Positions 1-6,236 of a stretch of DNA of 64,000 nt are shown here, piece by piece. The stretch spans positions 992,001 to 1,056,000 of the forward strand of contig NZ_CP194331.1 of the NCBI RefSeq assembly GCF_051257895.1, read 5' to 3'. Position numbers and translations under genes: made by a program. Under the pieces are notes generated by a model. It ran no database searches. It worked only from the letters and a program-made list of their open reading frames with translations, and was not told the DNA's origin. Position 1 is the first letter of the stretch. Each line of letters opens with the position of its first letter. This stretch comes from Gallionella straubiae. Its GTDB lineage: Bacteria > Pseudomonadota > Gammaproteobacteria > Burkholderiales > Gallionellaceae.

Positions 1-267
1 TTGCTTGCCGATGCGCACGCGCTCGTTGTAATGCAGCAGGTGCGGCGAGGTGTAGCAGCCGACGCGGTATCCGGCGGCATGCAGGATGGCCTCCAGCATC
101 GCGCACACCGAACCCTTGCCGTTGGTGCCGCCGACCGTGATGATGGAAAAATCGGGATCGAGATTGAGGCGCTGCTTGACCTGCGCCACGCGCTCCATGC
201 CGAGTGCGATGGTCTTGGGGTGCAGGGATTCGAGGTAGGTCAGCCAGCCGGCTAGTGTATTAGGCAT
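1..267 (-). CDS. folC: Dihydrofolate synthase / folylpolyglutamate synthase, N-terminal part
   Basis: The first 89 codons are present and the gene runs off the left edge of the window. The translation begins MPNTLAGWLTYLESLHPKTI and carries the Mur-ligase-type P-loop (GGTNGKGSV, residues about 48-56) followed by YTSPHLLHYNERVRI, which is typical of FolC. The enzyme adds glutamate to dihydropteroate and folates in the cytoplasm, using ATP. It lies downstream of accD on the same strand, the usual accD-folC order in Betaproteobacteria. The start is the ATG at 267. It is separated from accD by about 270 bases of repeat-rich DNA, so cotranscription is uncertain. Confidence 0.93.
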   Translation of the reverse strand, partial: MPNTLAGWLTYLESLHPKTIALGMERVAQVKQRLNLDPDFSIITVGGTNGKGSVCAMLEAILHAAGYRVGCYTSPHLLHYNERVRIGKQ

Positions 268-275
268 CAGATTTT

Positions 276-353
276 GTAGGGTGCATAAGCGCAGCGCATG
301 CATCAGTATCGTTGAAACATCCGGCGCAATGCCCGTTGGTTATTGCGCCCTAC
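276..353. repeat. Composite GTAGGG-type inverted repeat upstream of folC
   Basis: The element is bounded by GTAGGGTGCATAAGCGCAG on the left and TATTGCGCCCTAC on the right, so its ends form a GTAGGG/CCCTAC inverted pair. It resembles the GTAGGGTGGATAAGCGGAG element at 35046-35128 and, more loosely, the one at 36501-36572. It sits directly upstream of the folC start. Function unknown. Confidence 0.6.
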
Positions 354-393
354 GCTTGCTACTCTGGTTGCCGGCAATCGCTTGGTGAATTTC

Positions 394-537
394 AGAAGCT
401 GCCAGAAAAATTCGCGAGGAGGGATGGATGCAAGGCGCACGGAACGCAGCAACCGGAATGTACATAAAGTACATGAGGATTGCGAGTACCGCGCAACGCC
501 GCAGACGCCCTCCGCAGCAATTTTAATGGCAGCTTCT
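394..537. repeat. Large imperfect palindrome abutting the accD stop codon
   Basis: Outer arms are AGAAGCTGCCA (from 394) and TGGCAGCTTCT (to 537). Inside them are GAGGAGGG/CCCTCCGC segments, and at the centre ATGTAC-N5-GTACAT (458-474). The right end overlaps the accD stop codon (536-538). It could fold as a long hairpin at the 3' end of accD mRNA. No convincing ORF lies in it. Confidence 0.6.
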
Positions 538-1417
538 AAGCCGCCTCGATCTCCGCGACCGCCGACTGCTTGGTCAGCAGTGTGATCAGCGTCGCAAGCT
601 GGTCGCGCATCTCGCGCCGATCCACGATCATGTCGATCGCGCCGTGCTCGAGCAGAAATTCCGCACGCTGGAAGCCTTCCGGCAGGGTCTCGCGTACTGT
701 CTGCTGGATCACGCGCGCGCCGGCGAAGCCGATCAGCGCGCCGGGTTCGGCGATCACCACGTCGCCGACGAAGGCGAAGCTCGCGGACACGCCGCCCATG
801 GTCGGGTCGGTCAGCACCGGAATGAACGGCAGTTGCGCCTGGCTGAGTTGGGTGAGCGCAGCGCAGGTCTTGGCCATCTGCATCAGCGACAGCAGGCCTT
901 CCTGCATGCGCGCGCCGCCGCTCGCGGAGAAGCAGATGAACGGGCATTGCTGCTCCAGCGCGACCTGCACGCCGCGCACGAAGCGCTCGCCCACCACCGA
1001 GCCCATCGAGCCGCCCATGAACTCGAACTCGAATGCGGCGGCGACCACCGGCACCGCATGGATGCTGCCCTGCATCACCACCAGCGCATCCTCCTCGTCG
1101 GTGCTCTTCCTGGCGGCGACGAGGCGCTCCGAATACTTGCGGCTGTCCTTGAACTTGAGCGTGTCGACCGGCAGCACTTCCGCGCCGATCTCGAAGCGGC
1201 CCTCACCGTCGAGCAGCAAGTCCAAGCGGGTGCGCGCCGAAATGCGGTGGTGGTGGTTGCACTTCGGACAGACGCTCTGATTCTTCTCCAGGTCGGAGTG
1301 GTACAGCACCGCCTGGCAGTTCGGGCATTTGTGCCACAGGCCTTCCGGGACGCTCTTCTTGTCCTCGCTCTCGCGGCGCTTGATCTTAGGCGGCAATAAT
1401 TTCTGGAACCAACTCAT
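536..1417 (-). CDS. accD: Acetyl-CoA carboxylase carboxyltransferase subunit beta
   Basis: 293 residues from the ATG at 1417 (MSWFQKLLPPKIKRRES), the normal AccD start. A longer in-frame ATG at 1489 adds 24 unrelated residues encoded by repeat DNA. The N-terminal four-cysteine zinc finger is intact (Cys31, Cys34, Cys50, Cys53). The carboxyltransferase core contains FMGGSMGSVVGERFVRG and SASGGARMQEG. With AccA it transfers CO2 from biotin carrier protein to acetyl-CoA, the first step of fatty acid synthesis. It lies between trpA and folC as in many Betaproteobacteria. Its TAG stop is at the edge of the palindrome at 394-537. Confidence 0.97.
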   Translation of the reverse strand: MSWFQKLLPPKIKRRESEDKKSVPEGLWHKCPNCQAVLYHSDLEKNQSVCPKCNHHHRISARTRLDLLLDGEGRFEIGAEVLPVDTLKFKDSRKYSERLVAARKSTDEEDALVVMQGSIHAVPVVAAAFEFEFMGGSMGSVVGERFVRGVQVALEQQCPFICFSASGGARMQEGLLSLMQMAKTCAALTQLSQAQLPFIPVLTDPTMGGVSASFAFVGDVVIAEPGALIGFAGARVIQQTVRETLPEGFQRAEFLLEHGAIDMIVDRREMRDQLATLITLLTKQSAVAEIEAA

Positions 1418-1465
1418 AGTATTTCCCTTTTCACCTGGCGTACTCGACAGCACACAGTTTTTCAC

Positions 1466-1525
1466 TTCCCTCTCCCGGCCTTCGGCCACCCTCTCCCGCT
1501 TGCGGGAGAGGGGTTGGGGGAGAGG
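1466..1525. repeat. CCCTCTCCC-family dispersed repeat
   Basis: Contains the perfect hairpin CCCTCTCCCGC-TT-GCGGGAGAGGG (1489-1512) and further CCCTCTCCC/GGGAGAGGG words on each side. It lies between accD and trpA. A related element is carried in frame inside the acyl-CoA synthetase gene (38262-38353). It may act as an intercistronic hairpin, but no clear T-run follows on the transcribed strand. Confidence 0.65.
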
Positions 1526-1528
1526 GCT

Positions 1529-2329
1529 TCAGGCCTGATCGACGGCCTGTCTCAATTCCCTGACCAGCTTGCCCACATTGGCAACGACGTTCTGCCCGTT
1601 TGAATTTTCAATTTCCTGCACGATGCGGCTGCCGACCACCACGCCGTCGCTCAGCTTCGCCACCGCCAGCGCGGTCGCGGCATCGCGGATGCCGAAGCCT
1701 ATGCCGATGGGCAGGTCGATATGCCTGCGCAACTGCGGGATCTTCTGCTCGATGGCGGCCAGGTCGAGGTGCCCTGCACCGGTCACGCCCTTGAGCGACA
1801 CGTAATACACATAGCCACGCGCCTGCTTCGCGACGAGCGCGACGCGCGCATCGCTGCTGGTCGGTGCGAGCAGGAAAATCGGATCGATACCGTGCCGGGT
1901 CAGGTGCGCGAACGCCTCCTGGCTCTCCTCCGGCGGGAAATCCACGGTCAGCGCACCGTCCACGCCCGCCTCGGCGCAACGTCTGGCAAAAGTTCCCCAG
2001 CCCATCGCCTCGATCGGGTTGCCGTAGCCCATCAGCACGACGGGCGTGGTCGCATTGCTGCGGCGGAATTCGGCGACCATGTCCAGCACGTGGTGCAGCC
2101 CGACGTGGTGCCTGAGCGCGCGCTCGGAGGCGCGCTGGATGGTCGGCCCGTCCGCCATCGGGTCGGAGAACGGCACGCCGAGTTCGATCACGTCCACTCC
2201 CGCCTCCACCAGCGCGTGCATCAGCTGCACCGTGAGCGCCGGATTGGGATCGCCCGCCGTGAAGAACGGAATCAGCGCCTTGCGCTTCTTCTGTTTGAGA
2301 TTCTCGAAAACTGTCTGGATACGGCTCAT
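1529..2329 (-). CDS. trpA: Tryptophan synthase alpha subunit
   Basis: 266 residues with the TIM-barrel signatures FFTAGDPNP, ELGVPFSDPMADGPTIQRA (catalytic Glu and Asp) and GIGFGIRD near the phosphate-binding C-terminal part. It cleaves indole-3-glycerol phosphate to indole, which is channelled to TrpB. Length is normal for TrpA. It is the last trp gene of the trpF-trpB-hicAB-trpA run, starting 27 bases after the HicB stop, so the toxin-antitoxin pair separates it from trpB. Confidence 0.98.
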   Translation of the reverse strand: MSRIQTVFENLKQKKRKALIPFFTAGDPNPALTVQLMHALVEAGVDVIELGVPFSDPMADGPTIQRASERALRHHVGLHHVLDMVAEFRRSNATTPVVLMGYGNPIEAMGWGTFARRCAEAGVDGALTVDFPPEESQEAFAHLTRHGIDPIFLLAPTSSDARVALVAKQARGYVYYVSLKGVTGAGHLDLAAIEQKIPQLRRHIDLPIGIGFGIRDAATALAVAKLSDGVVVGSRIVQEIENSNGQNVVANVGKLVRELRQAVDQA

Positions 2330-2356
2330 TACTCATCTTTCCGTGGAAATTTCATT

Positions 2357-2566
2357 TCACGCATACATCAAGCGCCCGCGCGGTTCTGGAATCTGGCGCC
2401 CCAACTCCTGCGCCACTTCGACCCAAGCTGCCATCGCCTCCTGCGCATGATGCAGCGCCTCGTCCTGCGTATCCCCATGCGCCATGCAGCCTGGCAATTC
2501 CGGCACTTCCGCGATGAACGCGGCATCCTCTGTGCTCCAGTAAAGAATGATTTCATAACGGTACAT
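2357..2566 (-). CDS. hicB: HicB-family antitoxin-like protein
   Basis: 69 residues. YEIILYWSTEDAAFIAEVPELPGC is the HicB partial RNase H fold signature, followed by an amphipathic helix (DEALHHAQEAMAAWVEVAQEL). HicB proteins bind and neutralise HicA. No C-terminal helix-turn-helix or ribbon-helix-helix is visible, so this is a short form that may not bind DNA itself. It begins two bases after the adjacent hicA stop, so the pair is translationally linked. Order is toxin then antitoxin, typical of hicAB. It could also be a neutral standalone HicB-like protein. Confidence 0.85.
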   Translation of the reverse strand: MYRYEIILYWSTEDAAFIAEVPELPGCMAHGDTQDEALHHAQEAMAAWVEVAQELGRQIPEPRGRLMYA

Positions 2567-2568
2567 GG

Positions 2569-2820
2569 TTACTCTCCAATCAACTGGTATTTCACGATAA
2601 TGTGCCTCACCTGCCTGACCTGATAGAGCTTGGCCTTATTGCCCGCGGGCTGGATATTGATGATTTCCTCAACCCCCTCTTTGCTGAACAAGTGGTGGCT
2701 GCCCTTGATGCGTTTTTCAAACCCCATGCCCTCCAGCAAAAAGACCAAATCATCGAATGCGATATTCTGGTCGCTGCCCACTTTTAAAACCTGCCATAGA
2801 ATCTTTTCCAGCTTCCCCAT
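2569..2820 (-). CDS. hicA: HicA-family mRNA interferase toxin-like protein
   Basis: 83 residues. The motif KRIKGSHHLFSKEG contains the G-S-H expected for the HicA catalytic histidine in a double-stranded-RNA-binding-like fold. It has a longer N-terminal helix (KLEKILWQVLKVGSDQNIAFDDLVFLL) than minimal HicA proteins of about 60 residues. HicA toxins cleave mRNA under stress when HicB is degraded. It starts two bases after the trpB stop, so any ribosome translating trpB would feed into it. Whether the toxin is active is not established by sequence. Confidence 0.84.
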   Translation of the reverse strand: MGKLEKILWQVLKVGSDQNIAFDDLVFLLEGMGFEKRIKGSHHLFSKEGVEEIINIQPAGNKAKLYQVRQVRHIIVKYQLIGE

Positions 2821-2822
2821 CG

Positions 2823-4022
2823 CTAAAGTGTGATCCCCTTCAAGCGCGCCACTGTGTTGATGTCCTTGTCGCCGCGCCCGGAAATATTCACCAACATCAC
2901 CTTATCCTTGCCCATAGCCGGCGCGATCTTGATTGCGTGCGCGAGCGCATGGCTGGATTCCAACGCGGGGATGATGCCCTCGAAGTGGCACAGGTCATGG
3001 AAGGCGCGCAGCGCCTCGTCGTCGTCGATCGCGACATATTCGGCGCGCCCGCTATCCTTGAGCCAAGCGTGCTCGGGGCCGACGCCGGGATAATCCAGCC
3101 CGGCCGAGATGGAATGGGTCTCGATGATCTGGCCGTCCGCATCCTGCACCAGATAGGTCTTGTTGCCGTGCAGCACGCCGACCGGGCTGTTCGCGGTCAG
3201 GGGTGCGGCATGCTCGCCGCTCGCGATGCCATGCCCGCCGGCTTCCACGCCGATCAGTTTCACGCCGGGCATGTCGATGTAGTGGTAGAACACGCCCATC
3301 GCGTTGGAGCCGCCGCCGACGCAGGCGATCACCGCATCCGGCTGGCGGCACGCCAGCTCGGGCATCTGCGTCACGCATTCCCGGCTGACGACGGCGTTGA
3401 AATCGCGCACCATCATCGGGTACGGGTGCGGCCCGGCCACGGTGCCGATGATGTAGAAGGTGTTCTCGATGTTGGTCACCCAGTCGCGCATCGCCTCGTT
3501 GAGCGCATCCTTAAGCGTCTTCGAGCCGCTCTCCACCGGCACGACGGTCGCGCCGAGCAGCTTCATGCGGAATACGTTCGGCGACTGGCGTTGCACGTCC
3601 TCTGCGCCCATGTACACCACGCACTCCATGCCGTAGCGCGCCGCGACGGTTGCCGTAGCGACGCCGTGCTGCCCCGCGCCGGTCTCGGCAATCACGCGCT
3701 TCTTGCCCATGCGTTTCGCGAGCAGCGCCTGGCCGATGGTGTTGTTCACCTTGTGCGCGCCGGTGTGGTTGAGGTCTTCGCGCTTGAGATAGATTTGCGC
3801 GCCGCCGAGGTGCGCCGACAGGTGCTTCGCGTGATAGATCGGGCTGGGGCGGCCCACATAGTGCTTGAGGTCGGCATTCAGTTCGGCGATGAATTCCGGG
3901 TCGTTGCGGTATTTCTCGTAGGCCTCTTTCAGTTCTTCCAGCGCGCCCATCAGGGTCTCGGCGACATAAATGCCGCCGTAGGGGCCGAAGTGGCCGGTGT
4001 TATCGGGATAGTTGTAAGTCAA
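2823..4022 (-). CDS. trpB: Tryptophan synthase beta subunit
   Basis: 399 residues if the TTG at 4022 is used: TTG ACT TAC gives (M)TYNYPDNTGHFGPYGG, with a GAGG ribosome-binding sequence nine bases upstream. An upstream in-frame ATG would add about 41 arginine-rich residues read from inside trpF, which is unlikely. The PLP lysine is Lys91 in LNHTGAHKVNN, and the phosphate-binding glycine loop CVGGGSNAMG is intact. It condenses indole with serine to make tryptophan. It overlaps the end of trpF by 23 bases and is followed immediately by hicA. Confidence 0.97.
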   Translation of the reverse strand: MTYNYPDNTGHFGPYGGIYVAETLMGALEELKEAYEKYRNDPEFIAELNADLKHYVGRPSPIYHAKHLSAHLGGAQIYLKREDLNHTGAHKVNNTIGQALLAKRMGKKRVIAETGAGQHGVATATVAARYGMECVVYMGAEDVQRQSPNVFRMKLLGATVVPVESGSKTLKDALNEAMRDWVTNIENTFYIIGTVAGPHPYPMMVRDFNAVVSRECVTQMPELACRQPDAVIACVGGGSNAMGVFYHYIDMPGVKLIGVEAGGHGIASGEHAAPLTANSPVGVLHGNKTYLVQDADGQIIETHSISAGLDYPGVGPEHAWLKDSGRAEYVAIDDDEALRAFHDLCHFEGIIPALESSHALAHAIKIAPAMGKDKVMLVNISGRGDKDINTVARLKGITL

Positions 4023-4632
4023 TCTGCTTAACCTCGTTAATGAATGCGGCGACCTTCGCCGCATCCTTGATTCCTTTGCTCGCCTCCACGCCGCTGGACA
4101 CGTCCACCGCGTAGGGTCGTACCAGACGGATGGCTTCCGCCACATTGTCGGGATGCAGGCCGCCGGCCAGGATCACCGGCAGCGGCACGGCTTGCGGGAT
4201 CACCGCCCAGTCGAGCGCCACCCCGGTGCCGCCGTGTGCGCCTTCCACAAAGGCGTCCAGCAATAAACCCTGCGCCATCCGGTAATGCGCCGCGCATTGT
4301 ATCAAATCCACGTCGTGCCTCACCCGGATCGCCTTGATCCAGGAGCGTCCGAAGCGCGCGCAGAATTCCGGTTCTTCTTCGCCGTGGAACTGCAGCGTGT
4401 CCAGCGGCACCTGGCGCAACACTTCACGCATCGCGTCTTCGGCAGGGTTCACGAACAGCCCCACCAGCGTCACGAACGGCGGCAGCACAGCCGCTACCCG
4501 TGCAGCCTGCTGGATGCTCACATGACGCGGGCTTTTTTCGTGGAACACCAGCCCGATCGCATCCGCACCGCTCTGCGCGGCGGCCAGCGCATCTTCAGGG
4601 CGGGTGATGCCGCATATCTTGACGCGCGTCAC
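4000..4632 (-). CDS. trpF: Phosphoribosylanthranilate isomerase
   Basis: 210 residues from GTG at 4632 (VTRVKICGITRPEDA), preceded by GGGAGAG. The start overlaps the truA stop in a GTGA arrangement, which favours it over the upstream ATG at 4680. Motifs include the catalytic cysteine in KICGIT, GLVFHEKSPRHVS, LQFHGEE, LAGGLHPDNV and DVSSGVE. It isomerises N-(5-phosphoribosyl)anthranilate in tryptophan synthesis. Its 3' end overlaps trpB, so truA, trpF and trpB are translationally coupled. Confidence 0.97.
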   Translation of the reverse strand: MTRVKICGITRPEDALAAAQSGADAIGLVFHEKSPRHVSIQQAARVAAVLPPFVTLVGLFVNPAEDAMREVLRQVPLDTLQFHGEEEPEFCARFGRSWIKAIRVRHDVDLIQCAAHYRMAQGLLLDAFVEGAHGGTGVALDWAVIPQAVPLPVILAGGLHPDNVAEAIRLVRPYAVDVSSGVEASKGIKDAAKVAAFINEVKQIDLQLSR

Positions 4633-5417
4633 AGCAGCTCTCCCAACATTGTTTCGTTTTCCATTTGCGGCAGCCCCCACTTCGCCTCATATTGTATGCG
4701 GCGCAAGTATAAGCCATCCGGCGCGAAGGTCGGTGCGGCCATGGTGCGGCTGCGGCCTTCGAGGATTTCCTTCATCCAGTCTGGCGGATGCTTGCCTTTA
4801 CCGACATAAATCAAACAGCCAACGATGTTGCGCACCATGTGGTGCAGGAAGGCGCCGGCGCTCAGATCGAAGACCAGCATCTCGCCTTGCCGGTAGATGT
4901 CCATCTGGCGCAGATGTTTGACCGGAGATTTGGCCTGGCATTCGGACGAGCGGAACGCGCTGAAGTCGTGCTCGCCCAGCAGGTATTCTGCGGCGGCCTG
5001 CATCGCCGCGATATCCAGCGGCAGGTGGAACCAGCCCGCCTTGCCGGCATGGAGGGCGCTGCGTACCGGGCGGTTGATCAGCAGGTAGCGATAACTGCGC
5101 CCGTGCGCGGAGAAGCGCGCATGAAACTCATCCGGCACCGGATGCGCCCAGCGCACCGCGACGCTCTCCGGCAGCACGGCATTCGTGCCGCGCACCCAGG
5201 CGGGAAGCGGACGCTCAACCTGGGTATCGAAATGCACCACCTGCTCCAGCGCATGCACACCGGTGTCCGTACGCCCCGCTGCTATGATTGAAATCGGCTC
5301 GCCCGCAATCTGGCTCAACGCGCGCTGCAGCGTGTCCTGCACGGTGCTCTCCTCCGCTTGGCTCTGCCAGCCGCAATAAGGGCGACCATCGTATTCGACA
5401 CCTAAAGCAACCCTCAT
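4629..5417 (-). CDS. truA: tRNA pseudouridine(38-40) synthase
   Basis: 262 residues from ATG at 5417 (MRVALGVEYDGRPYCGWQ). The catalytic aspartate is Asp51 in AAGRTDTGVHA, and the RSYRYLLINRPVRSAL and FLHHMVRNIVGCL segments are family hallmarks. It makes pseudouridine in tRNA anticodon arms. It overlaps the upstream membrane-protein gene by four bases (ATGA) and the trpF start by four bases (GTGA). The truA-trpF-trpB order is common in Beta- and Gammaproteobacteria. Confidence 0.97.
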   Translation of the reverse strand: MRVALGVEYDGRPYCGWQSQAEESTVQDTLQRALSQIAGEPISIIAAGRTDTGVHALEQVVHFDTQVERPLPAWVRGTNAVLPESVAVRWAHPVPDEFHARFSAHGRSYRYLLINRPVRSALHAGKAGWFHLPLDIAAMQAAAEYLLGEHDFSAFRSSECQAKSPVKHLRQMDIYRQGEMLVFDLSAGAFLHHMVRNIVGCLIYVGKGKHPPDWMKEILEGRSRTMAAPTFAPDGLYLRRIQYEAKWGLPQMENETMLGELL

Positions 5418-6028
5418 CGCAGCGCCCCCCACAACAGCAGCAGCGCGAAGCCCAGCAGCAGCGCATCGCCGATGCCGAAGCGGTGCAGCGGCAGCTCCAT
5501 GTGCCGGTCGGCCTCGCCGTGCGGCTCGAACAAACCGTTCAGGGTTTCCTGCCAGCCGCCCTTGCTGCGCAGCATCGCGACCTCGGCGTAATGCAGGGTC
5601 AACGCGAGCCGCACCGCGAGCCGTTCGCGCGACAACCCGATCAGGCGCAAGGGCGCGAACAGGGTGTAGAGCCCTGCTATCAAATGCTGGCGGTGCAGGC
5701 GATCCAGCAGGATCGCCAGCGCGGCCAAAGCGGCCAGCAGGCGGACCAGTTGCAGCGTACCGTCAACCAACCCTTCGCGGGTCGGGCCGAACACACCGAG
5801 AGATTCCGGCAACGCCTGGCCCGGCGTGCTCCAGGCGTAGATCAGCAGCAGCGACAGCATGATCCAGCGGGTGCGGCGTACCAGTTGCACGAATTTATGC
5901 CGGGAAACGGCGAATGCGCCCAGCAGCACCAGACCGGCGGCTACCAGCAAGGTGCCGGACGCCAGCACCTGCATGGCGGCAACCAGCAGGCACCAGGTCA
6001 GGATTTGTGCGGCGGGATGGAATCTCAT
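5414..6028 (-). CDS. CbiQ/EcfT-like membrane protein, orphan
   Basis: 204 residues with about four hydrophobic segments (around residues 7-38, 54-66, 90-107 and near the C-terminus) and a cytoplasmic helix LIGLSRERLAVRLALTLHYAEVAML resembling the coupling region of EcfT/CbiQ transporter subunits. EcfT normally joins two ATPases to a substrate-binding S component, but no such genes are adjacent. Its stop overlaps the truA start (ATGA). Family assignment is by overall pattern, so the function is inferred only. Confidence 0.6.
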   Translation of the reverse strand: MRFHPAAQILTWCLLVAAMQVLASGTLLVAAGLVLLGAFAVSRHKFVQLVRRTRWIMLSLLLIYAWSTPGQALPESLGVFGPTREGLVDGTLQLVRLLAALAALAILLDRLHRQHLIAGLYTLFAPLRLIGLSRERLAVRLALTLHYAEVAMLRSKGGWQETLNGLFEPHGEADRHMELPLHRFGIGDALLLGFALLLLWGALR

Positions 6029-6047
6029 TCCTGAAATAGTGCTTGAG

Positions 6048-6160
6048 CCACGAAGGACACGGAGATCACGAATGCTCCCTTAGGATTGCGCACTGTTGGC
6101 CGCGTACCGCAGGGTTACCGGAATTTTCGGTGCAACCCGGTGTTCTTCTTCGTGGTGAAA
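6048..6160. repeat. CACGAAG-family inverted repeat cassette
   Basis: The left arm has CCACGAAGGACACGGAGATC and the right arm TTCTTCTTCGTGGTGAA, facing inward around about 80 bases without a convincing ORF. Three more copies with different interiors lie at 10040-10172, 27090-27178 and 38899-38983. It sits between fimV and the EcfT-like gene. Confidence 0.7.
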
Positions 6161-6194
6161 TGTTTTTCATATTCAACGGTTGCCCCAAAAGAAA

Positions 6195-6220
6195 ACGGCA
6201 GCCCGGTAGCGGGCTGCCGT
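6195..6220 (-). terminator. Rho-independent terminator of fimV
   Basis: An 11-base perfect stem ACGGCAGCCCG/CGGGCTGCCGT with a four-base loop lies 17 bases after the fimV stop. On the minus strand it is followed by TTTTCTTTT. This is a textbook terminator and separates fimV from the downstream truA-trp genes. Confidence 0.85.
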
Positions 6221-6236
6221 CGTCACGATGCCGTGA

